DNA from: an uncultured Oscillospiraceae bacterium
GTDB lineage: Bacteria > Bacillota > Clostridia > Oscillospirales > Ruminococcaceae
Length of the DNA: 50,338 nt
Direction: 5' to 3'
NCBI GenBank assembly: GCA_934488695.1
Contig: CAKSSH010000005.1
Span: forward strand, 1 to 50,338
The notes under the pieces were generated by a model. The model was not told the DNA's origin. It saw only the letters and a list, made by a program, of their open reading frames with translations, and made no database searches. A program made the translations under genes and the position numbers. Of the stretch, positions 16,050 through 25,380 are shown in pieces (the stretch's first letter is position 1; every line of letters begins with the position of its first letter).

Positions 16050-17339
16050 TCACGCACCGGTTTTTTTGCCGTTTTCTCGCTTGGGGTCTCGCATGATCTT
16101 CACCGCGCTTTTATCCGCAACCCCGGCACGATTGACAATGATTTTCTCAATAGAGGGGTCGGACGGCGTTTCAAACATCACACCGGTCAAAATATCTTCC
16201 ATGATGGCCCGCAGACCGCGCGCGCCGGTTTTGTTTTCAATCGCCTTTTGCGCAATCGCCTGCAACGCATCCCTTGTGAATTGAATTTCAACATGGTCCA
16301 TAGAGAAAAGGTGCGTATACTGCCGGACTAAGCTGTTTTTAGTTTCGGTCAGCACACGAATCAGCGCCGCCTCGTCCAAGCTTTCCAACGTTGTAATACA
16401 AGGGATTCGCCCAATCAGCTCCGGAATAATACCGAATTTGATAAGATCCTGCGGGATTACTTTGGACAGAATATTTTCCGCCTCGGTTTCAGCACGGCTC
16501 TTCACCTCTGCCCCAAAGCCGAGACTGGAGGCCGAAACGCGTTTCTCAATGATTTTTTCCAGTCCGTCAAAAGCACCGCCGCAGATAAACAAGATGTTTT
16601 TCGTATTAATTTGCAAAAACTCCTGCTGCGGATGCTTTCTGCCGCCACCCGGCGGCACATTAGAAACCGTGCCCTCAATAATTTTAAGAAGGGCCTGCTG
16701 AACGCCCTCTCCGCTGACATCCCGCGTAATCGAACGGTTTTCGGAGCGGCGTGCAATTTTGTCAATTTCATCGATATAGATAATCCCGCACTCGGCGCGA
16801 GCAATATCATAATCTGCAGCCTGGATCAGCCGAAGCAGGATGTTTTCAACATCCTCGCCAACATAGCCGGCCTCGGTCAACGTCGTAGCATCGGCAATAG
16901 CAAATGGGACATCCAGTGTTTTTGCCAGCGTTTGCGCCAGCAGCGTTTTACCGACACCGGTTGGCCCCAACAGCAGCACATTGCTCTTTTGCAATTCCAC
17001 ATCCGACTGTTCCGACTGTGCCATATTATTGGTAATGCGCTTATAATGATTATAAACAGCAACCGAAAGCGCAATTTTGGCTTTTTCCTGGCCAATCACA
17101 TACTGATCCAGCACTGCTTTGATCTGAGCAGGCTTCATCATGTGGATTTCCGGGATTTTTTTGCGCCCTCCCCGTTTAGGGGCCGCCTTTTCCTCCGGAT
17201 ACAGCATGCTGCAGCAAAGGTCTACACACTCGTTGCAAATAGCGGCATGCGGCCCGGTAATTAAAGTATCTACCTGGTCCTGTGTCTTGCCGCAGAACAC
17301 ACAACGCGGAGTTGAAACGTTATCATTTGTGTTTGCCAT
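16050..17339 (-). CDS. clpX: ATP-dependent Clp protease ATP-binding subunit ClpX
   Basis: 429 residues. The N-terminal zinc domain has C13-x2-C16 and C35-x2-C38. The AAA+ module has Walker A GPTGVGKT, Walker [13 protein letters not shown], a GYVGEDVEN pore loop and the second-region [11 protein letters not shown]. The ClpP-contacting loop usually reads IGF; here [13 protein letters not shown] and SSLGFG are in the expected area. ClpX unfolds substrates and feeds them to ClpP. ATG at 17337-17339 follows AAGGAGA. It lies 34 bases after clpP in the classic order tig-clpP-clpX. Confidence 0.97.
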   Translation of the reverse strand: MANTNDNVSTPRCVFCGKTQDQVDTLITGPHAAICNECVDLCCSMLYPEEKAAPKRGGRKKIPEIHMMKPAQIKAVLDQYVIGQEKAKIALSVAVYNHYKRITNNMAQSEQSDVELQKSNVLLLGPTGVGKTLLAQTLAKTLDVPFAIADATTLTEAGYVGEDVENILLRLIQAADYDIARAECGIIYIDEIDKIARRSENRSITRDVSGEGVQQALLKIIEGTVSNVPPGGGRKHPQQEFLQINTKNILFICGGAFDGLEKIIEKRVSASSLGFGAEVKSRAETEAENILSKVIPQDLIKFGIIPELIGRIPCITTLESLDEAALIRVLTETKNSLVRQYTHLFSMDHVEIQFTRDALQAIAQKAIENKTGARGLRAIMEDILTGVMFETPSDPSIEKIIVNRAGVADKSAVKIMRDPKRENGKKTGA

Positions 17340-17373
17340 GACAGCTCTCCTTTTTAAGACCTTGTCCGGGCGT

Positions 17374-17955
17374 TTACCGGCGGTCAATCACCTTGTCAAT
17401 AATCCCGTAGTCACAGGCCTGCTGCGCCGTCATAAAATTATCGCGTTCGGTATCGCGGACAATGACATCTAACGGCTTGCCGGTCCGTTCGGACAGGATT
17501 TGATTCAGGCGAGACTTGATTTGAATAATATGCTCGGCATGAATCATTACATCGGTAGCCTGTCCCTGTGCGCCACCCAGCGGTTGATGAATCATAATTT
17601 CACTGTTGGGCAATGCAAAACGCTTACCGGGCGCACCAGCTGTCAGCAAAAAGGCACCCATGCTTGCCGCCATGCCAACGCAAATTGTTGAAACATCCGG
17701 CTTAATATAATTCATCGTATCAAAAATGGCCATGCCCGCCGTCACAGAGCCGCCGGGGCTGTTGATATACAAATGAATATCCTTGTCCGGGTCCTGCGCT
17801 TCCAAATACAACAGCTGTGCCACAACCAAACTGGCGGTTGCGTCATTTACCTCGTCACACAGCATGACGATTCGGTCATTGAGCAAACGAGAAAAAATGT
17901 CGTATGACCGTTCTCCATGGCTTGTTTGTTCCACGACAATCGGGACTAAACTCAT
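17374..17955 (-). CDS. clpP: ATP-dependent Clp protease proteolytic subunit ClpP
   Basis: 193 residues, the standard length. Start ATG 17953-17955 is preceded by AAGGAG and gives the usual [11 protein letters not shown]-terminus; an in-frame ORF continues upstream but is not translated by family comparison. The catalytic triad is Ser98 (GMAASMGA), His123 (IMIHQPLGG) and Asp172 (RDTERDNFM). It is a tetradecameric cytoplasmic serine protease working with ClpX. Confidence 0.97.
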   Translation of the reverse strand: MSLVPIVVEQTSHGERSYDIFSRLLNDRIVMLCDEVNDATASLVVAQLLYLEAQDPDKDIHLYINSPGGSVTAGMAIFDTMNYIKPDVSTICVGMAASMGAFLLTAGAPGKRFALPNSEIMIHQPLGGAQGQATDVMIHAEHIIQIKSRLNQILSERTGKPLDVIVRDTERDNFMTAQQACDYGIIDKVIDRR

Positions 17956-18006
17956 ATAGCTCGCTCCTTTTTTGTGAAAAATGTCGAAAAACCTGTCTAT
18001 ACAAGC

Positions 18007-18044
18007 GTTCCGAAGCACCCCGGTACTCAGAGCCGCTTCGGAAC
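18007..18044 (-). other. Hairpin in the tig-clpP gap
   Basis: A 10-bp perfect stem, GTTCCGAAGC (18007-18016) with GCTTCGGAAC (18035-18044), around an 18-base loop. It lies in the 125-base gap between tig and clpP on the minus-strand transcript. There is no T-run, so it is more likely an RNA processing or stability element than a terminator. Confidence 0.5.
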
Positions 18045-18080
18045 ATATTGACATCCTATTTTAGACGTTCCTGCGCCGTT

Positions 18081-19601
18081 TTATTCGGCGTCCGCCTTTT
18101 TTGCCGTTGATTTTTTGGCAGTCGTGCTTTTTGCGGCAGGCTTTTTGGCCGCAGCACTTTTGGCAGCCGGCCGTTTTTCCGTCGCAGGCTTATCGGCTGT
18201 TTTGGCAGCTGTGCTCTTTGCGGTCGTCTTTTTGGCGGCAGGTTTTTTTTCGGCGGTCTTTGCCGCTGCTTTTTTAGCCGGCTTTGCCGCTGCCTTTGCC
18301 GGCTTTTCACCGGTGTAGGTCTTGACCGTCAAATCGGCGTTGTCACGGACAAAGTCAATCGCCTTATGCATGGCAAGATCCTTGCGGATATCCTCTTCAG
18401 GGATAAATTGCCGAATTTTATCAACCTCAATGTGGTAGTTTTCAGCAAGCTTCTGATACTCGTCCTGCAGCTCTTGATCGGTTGCGGAAAGACCTTCAAG
18501 CTCTGCGATCTTCTCAAGTGCCAAACGAATCTTCACCTGACGCTCTGCCTGCTCTCTGAAGCTCTTGCGGAATGCATCCATATCCATGCCGGTATACTGC
18601 AGATACAGCTGAAGATTCATCCCCTGAGACTCCAGGCGGCTTGAAAAATCACGAACCATTTCATCCACGCTATTTTCATACATGCACTCGGGAATCTCAG
18701 CCTTCATGCCGTCAATGACCCGATCAATGAGCTGATCCTCCACCTCTCCGGTGGCGGTGTTTTCAAAGCGCTCGCCAAGTTTTTTCTCGGCGTCGGCACG
18801 AAACTCGTCCAACGTGTCAAACTCAGTAACATCCTTAATGAAGTCATCATTGACCTCGGGCAGCTCCCGTACCTTGATCTCATGGAGCTTACATTTAAAG
18901 GTCGCCGCTTTGCCGGCCAGCTCCGGCGCATGGTATTCCTCAGGGAAAGTCACATTAACATCAAACTCATCCCCGATTTTATGGCCGACAATTTGCTCTT
19001 CAAAGCCCGGAATAAAGGAGTGAGAGCCCAACGTCAACGGCTGTTTCTCGCCCTTTCCGCCCTCAAACGCAACCCCGTCGCAAAAGCCTTCATAATCGAT
19101 CACCGTATTATCGCCGTCCTGTGCGGCACGATCATCCACATTGATAATACGACCGTTACGATTTCTCAGGTTTTCAATCTCGGCCTGAATGTCCTCCTCG
19201 GTCACCTTTTTGACATTTTTATTGGCCTTGATCCCTTTATAGTCTTTGACCTCAACCTCCGGCTTTACCGTAACCTTTGCTTTAAAAGTAAAACCGTCCT
19301 TATCAATTTTGGTAATCTCAATATCAGCACGGTCCACCGGCTCAAGTCCCGCCTGCTCCACAGCTTCTCCGTATGCTGCGGGATAAAGCTCGTTAACGGC
19401 ATCCTCAAAAAAGATTTCCTTGCCATACATTTTCTCAATGATGGCACGAGGAGCCTTCCCGGGACGGAAGCCGGGCACATTCATTTTGCGGACGTTTTTA
19501 CGGTATGCCTTTGCACAGGCATCCTCAAATTCCGCTGCGCCGACCGAAATCTCCAGCTCGACCTTATTGGTCTCGATCTTGTTGTTAGAAACTAACGTCA
19601 T
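18081..19601 (-). CDS. tig: Trigger factor with Lys/Ala-rich histone-H1-like tail
   Basis: 506 residues against about 430 usual. The start ATG 19599-19601 follows AGGAGG. The ribosome-binding loop GFRPGKAP is intact near residues 44-51. The FKBP-type prolyl isomerase region lies near 155-245 (GFEEQIVGHKIGDEF, TFPEEYHAPELAG), followed by the helical chaperone domain. The last 75 residues are an extension composed almost only of Lys, Ala, Thr, Pro and Ser in PAKKAAAKT-like units, resembling bacterial H1-like tails. Trigger factor binds nascent chains at the ribosome exit. A polybasic tail could add rRNA or DNA contact; that is inference. Confidence 0.95.
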   Translation of the reverse strand: MTLVSNNKIETNKVELEISVGAAEFEDACAKAYRKNVRKMNVPGFRPGKAPRAIIEKMYGKEIFFEDAVNELYPAAYGEAVEQAGLEPVDRADIEITKIDKDGFTFKAKVTVKPEVEVKDYKGIKANKNVKKVTEEDIQAEIENLRNRNGRIINVDDRAAQDGDNTVIDYEGFCDGVAFEGGKGEKQPLTLGSHSFIPGFEEQIVGHKIGDEFDVNVTFPEEYHAPELAGKAATFKCKLHEIKVRELPEVNDDFIKDVTEFDTLDEFRADAEKKLGERFENTATGEVEDQLIDRVIDGMKAEIPECMYENSVDEMVRDFSSRLESQGMNLQLYLQYTGMDMDAFRKSFREQAERQVKIRLALEKIAELEGLSATDQELQDEYQKLAENYHIEVDKIRQFIPEEDIRKDLAMHKAIDFVRDNADLTVKTYTGEKPAKAAAKPAKKAAAKTAEKKPAAKKTTAKSTAAKTADKPATEKRPAAKSAAAKKPAAKSTTAKKSTAKKADAE

Positions 19602-19667
19602 TTTACTTCCTCCTGAATTATGCGCTTTGCGCCTTGTAAATAAAGGATCTCTTTCCTTATCCAATTG

Positions 19668-19673
19668 ATTATA
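19668..19673 (-). promoter_or_regulatory. Extended -10 promoter of tig-clpP-clpX
   Basis: Minus-strand TGGTATAAT, with TATAAT at 19668-19673, and a weak -35. It sits beside an A/T-rich inverted repeat (19682-19694 with 19707-19720) that may end the upstream transcript. Confidence 0.6.
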
Positions 19674-19721
19674 CCATAGCCTTTTCAAAAAAGCCACCAT
19701 TTTTTTGCTTTTTTTGAAAAA

Positions 19722-20432
19722 TTATTCATTTTCCGGCGGCAAAATGCGCACAGGTCTAAATTCCAAATAGTCGCAGGAAACAAGGCGAAAATCAATGCCG
19801 TCAAATACCCCGTCGATGGCGTACCGATAGCCGCTGCCGTGAATATGGCCGTAAAAGCATTTGCGTACATCGTACTTTTTCAGCACATCAACAATTTCGT
19901 GGCAAACCTCCTGACCGTAAACCGGCGGATAGTGTAAAAACACGATCGGCTCCCGCCCGCTTTCAACACAGGGACGGATTGAAGCCTCCAAACGCATCGC
20001 TTCTCGATCCAAAATCTTTTTATCCTGTTCCTTGCCCGCCTCGTTAATCCAGCCTCTGGAGCCGCAAAGGCCAAAGGCATCTTGATACGGAAAAAAATTG
20101 TTATGCAGCAAAAACAAATCATCAAAGCCGTTTTGCGCAAAAAAGCTTTCCATTTTACTGCGAGAGGTCCACCAATAATCATGGTTCCCCTTTAAGAGAA
20201 TTTTCCGGCGGCCCGGCAGTCTGTGCAGAAATTCAAAATCCAGCCGCGCCTGTTCCAGACTCATTCCCCAGGAAATATCTCCCGGCAGCACCACGGTGTC
20301 CTCCGGCCCGATTCGTTGACGCCAGTTTTGTTCAAAGCGCGGCACATAATCCTGCCAACGGTCTCCGAAAACATCCATCGGCTTGTCTGAGGAAAAGGAT
20401 AAGTGCGGATCTGAAATACAAAAAAGAGCCAT
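19722..20432 (-). CDS. Calcineurin-like metallophosphoesterase
   Basis: 236 residues with all five metal motifs in order: DPH at 8-10, GDISW near 51-55, GNHD near 81-84, a central His in FLHYPP and GHIHG near 196-200. These bind a dinuclear metal centre. It is a soluble cytoplasmic phosphoesterase of unknown substrate. It is 23 bases downstream of thrC and appears to be its operon partner. It resembles the small single-domain Firmicutes phosphohydrolases rather than UDP-glucose or nuclease types. Confidence 0.9.
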   Translation of the reverse strand: MALFCISDPHLSFSSDKPMDVFGDRWQDYVPRFEQNWRQRIGPEDTVVLPGDISWGMSLEQARLDFEFLHRLPGRRKILLKGNHDYWWTSRSKMESFFAQNGFDDLFLLHNNFFPYQDAFGLCGSRGWINEAGKEQDKKILDREAMRLEASIRPCVESGREPIVFLHYPPVYGQEVCHEIVDVLKKYDVRKCFYGHIHGSGYRYAIDGVFDGIDFRLVSCDYLEFRPVRILPPENE

Positions 20433-20455
20433 TTCTTCCTCCGTTTAAAAGCGCA

Positions 20456-21949
20456 TTACAGGTGAAGACTCCGACGAACCACCTGTGCCATCTCTTCCTT
20501 TTCACATACCTGCGAAAAACGCACCGGCTTTTCCCGAAGCTCTTTGAGCTGCCGCGGTGCCGCAAGGCCGGTTTTCTCCTCCAGCCGGTCAAGCACTGCA
20601 AAGGCGTCGTCCGCCGTTTCCTGCGGTGCCAAAGCCTTGAGCACGTCACCCGAAAACTTATACGGACTTGCCGTGGACACAATAACGGTTTTCGTAAGGT
20701 CGCCGGTCTGACGGTAATAGTCGGTATAGACCTTCACCGCAACTGCCGTATGAGGATCGCACAGATAGTTGAATTTCGAGAACGTGTCGGCAATAGTTTC
20801 AGCCGTTTCCCGATCATCGGCACACCCGGCGACAAAATGCTGCTGTAAACGCTGCAGCACCGCCTCCGAAACGGCATAACGCCCATCGCGGGCAAGCTCC
20901 TGCATGAGCTGCCGCACTGCCGCATCGTCTCGATCATACAAATCAAACAGCAACCGCTCCAAATTGCTGGAAATCAAAATATCCATCGACGGAGAGGTGG
21001 TGGTGTAAAACGGACGATTTTTGTCATAAACACCGGTGTTGATAAAATCGGTCAGAACATTATTGGCATTGGACGCACAAATCAGCTTTCCGACCGGAAG
21101 GCCCATCTTCATGGCATAATAACCCGCCAGAATATCTCCGAAATTTCCGGTCGGCACCACGAAGTTCACCTTGTCCCCTGCCTTGATCTCTTCATTTTTC
21201 AGCAGACGGCAGTAAGAAGCGATATAGTACACAATCTGCGGCACCAGACGCCCCCAGTTAATCGAGTTTGCGCTGGAAAAAATCATCTTATTGCTTGCAA
21301 GCTGCGCACGCATATCGGGGTCGGTAAAAATCGCCTTAACAGCGCTTTGCGCATGGTCAAAGTTTCCGTGAATACCGCAAACGGAAACATTTTTACCCTC
21401 TTGGGTGTTCATTTGCAGCTTTTGCACCTGACTGACGCCGTCCTCCGGATAAAAGACCATGATTCGGGTGCCGTCCACATCGCGAAATCCTTCCAGTGCC
21501 GCTTTTCCGGTATCACCGGAAGTTGCTACCAAGATAACGATTTCCTTGCCGTCCAACACGCTTCGAGCCGCCGTCATCATCAAATGCGGTAAAATTTGCA
21601 GCGCCATGTCCTTAAACGCGCAGGTCGGACCATGCCACAATTCCAGCACCGAAGCTGTTCCGCTGAGTCGGTGCAGCGGAGCAATTTCATCGCTTTCAAA
21701 CTTGCGAGAGGTGTACGCCGCATCCACACAGGCGCCTAATTCCTCGGCGCTGTAATCCGTTAAAAACCCGGACAGCACTGTTTTGGCAATGGTACGATAG
21801 CCGGCGTTTTTCAGATTTTCAAGCTGTGCAGGCGTAAAAGTCGGCAAATTTTCTGGGACAAACAGCCCCCCCTCTTGCGAAATGCCATGTGCAATAGCTG
21901 TCTTGGCAGAAACCTTTACACCCTTATCTCTTGTGCTGATGTAGTTCAT
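20456..21949 (-). CDS. thrC: Threonine synthase
   Basis: 497 residues from ATG 21947-21949, preceded by GAGGA; an in-frame upstream extension lies inside the dipeptidase gene. It is the longer fungal/E. coli-type ThrC: MNYISTRDKG N-terminus, HGISQEGGLFVPE, and the PLP lysine K113 in CAFKDMALQ. Phosphate-binding SGDTGKAALEG and NSINWGRLVPQ motifs are present. It converts O-phospho-L-homoserine to threonine. No leader, T-box or other thr genes are nearby. It overlaps the end of the dipeptidase gene by 26 bases, so translation is coupled. Confidence 0.95.
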   Translation of the reverse strand: MNYISTRDKGVKVSAKTAIAHGISQEGGLFVPENLPTFTPAQLENLKNAGYRTIAKTVLSGFLTDYSAEELGACVDAAYTSRKFESDEIAPLHRLSGTASVLELWHGPTCAFKDMALQILPHLMMTAARSVLDGKEIVILVATSGDTGKAALEGFRDVDGTRIMVFYPEDGVSQVQKLQMNTQEGKNVSVCGIHGNFDHAQSAVKAIFTDPDMRAQLASNKMIFSSANSINWGRLVPQIVYYIASYCRLLKNEEIKAGDKVNFVVPTGNFGDILAGYYAMKMGLPVGKLICASNANNVLTDFINTGVYDKNRPFYTTTSPSMDILISSNLERLLFDLYDRDDAAVRQLMQELARDGRYAVSEAVLQRLQQHFVAGCADDRETAETIADTFSKFNYLCDPHTAVAVKVYTDYYRQTGDLTKTVIVSTASPYKFSGDVLKALAPQETADDAFAVLDRLEEKTGLAAPRQLKELREKPVRFSQVCEKEEMAQVVRRSLHL

Positions 21950-22859
21950 TCTTCTCGTCCTCTTTCCAGTTTTTCTCAAAAAAGTAATATGCATTTTCAA
22001 AAAGAATTTTTTCAATCAATTTTTCCGAATAACCATGACTTGAAAACAGCGTTTGCAAGCCCGCGAGCCTTCGGTCGTTTTCAAATTCAGTCAACACCTG
22101 CGCACCGTCAAAATCCGTTCCGAGGCAAAGCACATCCTGACCGCCCAGGGACAAAATATGGTCCGCGTGCCGCAAAATATCCTCCGGCCCGGCTTTTTCT
22201 CCGTCTGGATTTAAAAAGTTGCGGTAAAAATTGAGACCGATAAGACCACCTCGTCGGATAATTTCCGAAATCTGCTCATTGGTTAAATTTCGGCGGCAGT
22301 CACAGACAGCGCGCGCATTGGAATGGCTGGCTGCAAAGGGGCGATTTGTCTCGCTGCATACATCCTCAAATCCCCGATCCGACAAATGAGAAACATCCAC
22401 CGTAATATTCAGTCGCTCCATTTCACGCACACAAGCTCGCCCAAACGACTTAAGCCCGCGGTTACAGCGTTGACCGTAGCCCAATTCGTTCTCACCGTTC
22501 CATGTCAAGGTCATAAGCTTGACACCTCGTTTAGCCAAGACAGCCAGTCGATCAATTTCTCCGCCGAGAACAGCGCCGCTTTCTACCGATAAAATACCTC
22601 CGATTTTGGCCCTTTCCAAATCTTGCGATCCATCAATCGCCGTCAGCATACCGTTTGTGAGGTGCAGAAAGTGTGCATACAGCGCTTCAAAGTGCTTCCA
22701 AGCGTGCCGTCCGCGCAGCTCGTCCGGCACAAAAACCGCAAACAACCGAATAAATCGTTCGTACCCGGCCATTTGGTCAATTGAAACAGCTAAAGAGGCC
22801 TGATCGGCACCTTTTTCAAGCTCAAGCAGCGTATCACAATGCAAATCAAAAACGCGCAT
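21924..22859 (-). CDS. Membrane-dipeptidase-type (M19) dipeptidase
   Basis: 311 residues, the bacterial renal-dipeptidase family. Zinc ligands can be placed: H7 and D9 in DLHCDT, Glu in LSVESGAVLGG, His in VDVSHLSDRG, His in AASHSNARAV and Asp in LGTDFDGA. There is no signal peptide or GPI-type tail, so it is cytoplasmic here despite the family name. Likely substrates are dipeptides, including D-amino-acid-containing ones from peptidoglycan. ATG is preceded by GAGG at 7 bases. It overlaps thrC downstream and follows yraN by 9 bases. Confidence 0.93.
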   Translation of the reverse strand: MRVFDLHCDTLLELEKGADQASLAVSIDQMAGYERFIRLFAVFVPDELRGRHAWKHFEALYAHFLHLTNGMLTAIDGSQDLERAKIGGILSVESGAVLGGEIDRLAVLAKRGVKLMTLTWNGENELGYGQRCNRGLKSFGRACVREMERLNITVDVSHLSDRGFEDVCSETNRPFAASHSNARAVCDCRRNLTNEQISEIIRRGGLIGLNFYRNFLNPDGEKAGPEDILRHADHILSLGGQDVLCLGTDFDGAQVLTEFENDRRLAGLQTLFSSHGYSEKLIEKILFENAYYFFEKNWKEDEKNELHQHKR

Positions 22860-22868
22860 TGTCTTGCC

Positions 22869-23249
22869 TCACACCTCTCCGAAAGCATTTTCAAGATAGC
22901 GATGCTCCACAACTGTTTGTCTTTTGTCGTCCCGTTCATCCAGCAGAATTTCAGAAACATCAAAGCGCGGCTGCCAATTTCCGGGGTGAAGCAGCAGATA
23001 GTACTCTGCTGTTTTAATGCATTTTCGCATTTTATAAAAATCCACAGCCTCTCGCGGAGAATAAAGCGCCCCGCGTGTTCGGGTTTTAACCTCGACAAAA
23101 GCTATTATTTCGTGCCGCTGCACAATCAGATCAATTTCACCGAAACGGGAATGAAAATTACGTTCTAAAATGTGATAGTGCTGTTTTTTTAGATAATTCG
23201 CAGTGAAATCCTCGCCGAACCGACCGATTTTTTGACGCTCAGTCTTCAT
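22869..23249 (-). CDS. yraN: YraN/UPF0102 family endonuclease-like protein
   Basis: 126 residues from ATG 23247-23249, with GAGG 8 bases upstream (TTG 23264 is a poorer choice). The restriction-endonuclease-like fold motifs are visible: GEDFTANYLKKQ, RFGEIDLIV and FVEVKTR. The GEIDL Asp and the EVK Glu-Lys pair form the nuclease-type PD-(D/E)xK centre. The cellular role is unproven; genes next to rnhB are common for this family. It overlaps the rnhB end by 11 bases. Confidence 0.92.
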   Translation of the reverse strand: MKTERQKIGRFGEDFTANYLKKQHYHILERNFHSRFGEIDLIVQRHEIIAFVEVKTRTRGALYSPREAVDFYKMRKCIKTAEYYLLLHPGNWQPRFDVSEILLDERDDKRQTVVEHRYLENAFGEV

Positions 23250-23868
23250 GGGCTTTTGCCTCAAAATACTTTTTTAGAAAGCTTTGTCGATGAATGGAAG
23301 ACGGCCCGTAACGATCCAGCATTTCATAATGCAGCCGCGTCCCATAGCCCTTATGCTTTTCAAAAGCATACTGCGGGTACTGCTTTGCAAGCTCATACAT
23401 TTTCCGGTCTCGCGAAACCTTTGCAAGAACAGAAGCCGCAGCAATGCTTTTGACCCTTGCATCCCCTCCGACAATTGCTCGGCCGGGAACAGAAAGCCGC
23501 GGAAGACGATTGCCGTCGATCAGCGCAAATGACGCCGCGGGACAAAGCCCTTCGACCGCTTGCTGCATTGCCTGCATGGTCGCATTCAAAATATTGATTT
23601 CATCAATGACATCTTCACCGACCGAAACAATTTGATAAGCAATGCTTTGCGCACAGATTTGATCAAAAAGCGCTTCCCGCGTCTTTTCGGAAAGCTTTTT
23701 GGAATCGTTAAGACCCGGAAAATCTGCTTCGGGGCGCAAGATTACCGCAGCGGCATAAACCGGACCTGCTAACGGGCCGCGCCCGGCCTCATCCACACCG
23801 CAAACATATGGAAAGCCCTGCTGGGCATAGTACTGTTCTTGCGGTTCAAAAATCACCGTAAAGGTCAC
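23239..23868 (-). CDS. rnhB: Ribonuclease HII
   Basis: 209 residues. Catalytic motif CGVDEAGRGPLAGPVYAAAV near residues 23-42 supplies Asp-Glu, LNDSKKLSEKTR follows, and IDGN and the C-terminal KVSRDRKM and HKGYGTRLHYE regions are present. It cuts the RNA strand at ribonucleotides in DNA and at RNA-DNA hybrids. The start is GTG 23866-23868, which overlaps the rbgA stop as GTGA, the standard coupling signal. Confidence 0.96.
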   Translation of the reverse strand: MTFTVIFEPQEQYYAQQGFPYVCGVDEAGRGPLAGPVYAAAVILRPEADFPGLNDSKKLSEKTREALFDQICAQSIAYQIVSVGEDVIDEINILNATMQAMQQAVEGLCPAASFALIDGNRLPRLSVPGRAIVGGDARVKSIAAASVLAKVSRDRKMYELAKQYPQYAFEKHKGYGTRLHYEMLDRYGPSSIHRQSFLKKYFEAKAHED

Positions 23869-24740
23869 GCCCTTTCCATATCCTCCGGGGCCTCCAGGGA
23901 AATTCTGCCGATTTTACAGCCGCGAAATTCATCTACGACTGCAATAGCCGCCCGACGCTCGTCAACCGCGCCGCCGCTTATCAGCATACCACGTTGTCTG
24001 CCGATTTTTTCAAGCAGGCTGTGGCCATCCTCCTGAGACGAAAGCTCAATATGATAGCGCTGCACCAGCAGCGGAGCGTAGCGGCTGTAAAGGCACTCCA
24101 AAAGCCTTGCTGCCAGCAGCTCGATATCCATAATGTCATCTTTAACAGCGCCTGTAAAGGCTAAATGCTCCGCCACGCTTTGGCTTTCAAACTTCGGCCA
24201 AAGCATCCCGGGCATATCCAGCAGATCTAAGGTGCTGTCCACCTCTACCCATTGTGCGCCGCGCGTCACGCCGGGGCGATCCTCCACACGAGTTTTTTTG
24301 CTTTTGGACAGCCGGTTAATCAATGAGGATTTGCCGACATTGGGAATTCCGATCACCATGACCCGAAGCTTTTTGCCGCCCATTCCCTTTTGAGAAAGCT
24401 GCTGCAGCCGCGGCGCCAACACACGGCGGACTGCCGATCCAAAGCCGGAAACTCCTTTTCCGCTGCGACTGTCGGTCACAAGCGTTTCCAAATTCTGCCG
24501 CTGAAAATACGCGCACCACCGTTGTGTCGTTGCCGGATCGGCAAAATCCGATTTGTTTAAAATAAGCAAACGCGGCTTTTGACCGATCAGCTTATCGATT
24601 TCGGGGTTTTGACTGCTGATGACAATCCTGGCGTCCCGAATCTCGGCCACCGCATCCACCAAGGAAAGGCTTTCCCGAATCAATCGGCGGGTTTTCGCCA
24701 TATGCCCCGGAAACCACTGAATGGACAGAAGGCTGCTCAT
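23865..24740 (-). CDS. rbgA: Ribosome biogenesis GTPase RbgA/YlqF
   Basis: 291 residues. A circularly permuted GTPase: the G4 motif NKSD precedes G1 GIPNVGKSS and G3 DMPG, with the SSQNPEID segment and N-terminal IQWFPGHMAKTRR typical of YlqF. It acts late in 50S subunit assembly. Start ATG 24738-24740 follows AAGGAG at 8 bases; the track of open codons upstream overlaps lepB and is not needed. rplS-lepB-rbgA-rnhB is a conserved order in Firmicutes. Confidence 0.95.
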   Translation of the reverse strand: MSSLLSIQWFPGHMAKTRRLIRESLSLVDAVAEIRDARIVISSQNPEIDKLIGQKPRLLILNKSDFADPATTQRWCAYFQRQNLETLVTDSRSGKGVSGFGSAVRRVLAPRLQQLSQKGMGGKKLRVMVIGIPNVGKSSLINRLSKSKKTRVEDRPGVTRGAQWVEVDSTLDLLDMPGMLWPKFESQSVAEHLAFTGAVKDDIMDIELLAARLLECLYSRYAPLLVQRYHIELSSQEDGHSLLEKIGRQRGMLISGGAVDERRAAIAVVDEFRGCKIGRISLEAPEDMERA

Positions 24741-24756
24741 ATCTGTTGCTCCTTCC

Positions 24757-25308
24757 TCAGGAAAGCGTCCCGGCGTTTTTGAGCGGAAAAAGCCGGAAAA
24801 CAGCCTTTCCCATAATGTAACGAGTGTCAATTTCGCCGACGCCTTCGTTCCGGCTATCTGTCGAAGCGTTCCGATTGTCTCCCATTACAAACACCTTGCC
24901 CGGCCCGACTGTAATCGGAAACTTCCTACAATCACTGGTCTGTTTGCGGATACGATCCTTAATATAACTTTCCTCCAGCAGGATATCGTCGACATAAACT
25001 CCGCCAGTCTCAAAATTGATATTAACAACCTGTCCCTCGGTCGCAATCACTCGTTTGATAATCGGATGTCCCACCGCTGTCGGCTGCGTGATGACCACAA
25101 TGTCCCCCGCAGACACACCGCTGACCGCTGTATTGAGCAAAACAAGACGGTCACCGTCTTGAAGCGTCGGCAACATAGAATTACCATCCACCTGTGCCGA
25201 ACGGAAGAAGAAGGTGAAAATCAAAATCACGACCACGATGGAAAAGCCCACTGCCTCAAACCAGTCAAAAATTTCCGCTTTCAGAGAAAATTTTTCTTTT
25301 TCAGCCAT
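24757..25308 (-). CDS. lepB: Signal peptidase I
   Basis: 183 residues. One N-terminal membrane helix (about 18-36), then the catalytic Ser44 in VDGNSMLPTL and Lys85 in IIKRVIAT, and the C-terminal box GDNRNASTDSR. It is the short single-helix Gram-positive type. It cleaves signal peptides on the outer face of the membrane. The start could be ATG 25306-25308 or the GTG four codons earlier; ribosome-site spacing is not decisive. A terminator-like hairpin stands between rplS and lepB, so expression may depend on read-through. Confidence 0.95.
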   Translation of the reverse strand: MAEKEKFSLKAEIFDWFEAVGFSIVVVILIFTFFFRSAQVDGNSMLPTLQDGDRLVLLNTAVSGVSAGDIVVITQPTAVGHPIIKRVIATEGQVVNINFETGGVYVDDILLEESYIKDRIRKQTSDCRKFPITVGPGKVFVMGDNRNASTDSRNEGVGEIDTRYIMGKAVFRLFPLKNAGTLS

Positions 25309-25342
25309 ACGCACACCCACTTACCTTGATGAAATGATAGCA

Positions 25343-25368
25343 AAAAAGGGACAGCGAAGTCCCTTTTT
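25343..25368 (-). terminator. Terminator after rplS (possibly leaky)
   Basis: 10-bp stem (25343-25352 with 25359-25368), loop AGCGAA, then T-run on the minus strand. It separates rplS from lepB, for which no independent promoter is obvious. Confidence 0.8.
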
Positions 25369-25380
25369 CCGTTTAAATAT

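Noticed and set aside
18882..19595. 237-codon plus-strand open frame
   Set aside because: Antisense to the trigger factor gene; no start signal and no family pattern.
21924..21949. Possible frameshift where thrC and the dipeptidase overlap
   Set aside because: Both genes are full length for their families; the 26-base overlap is normal coupling.
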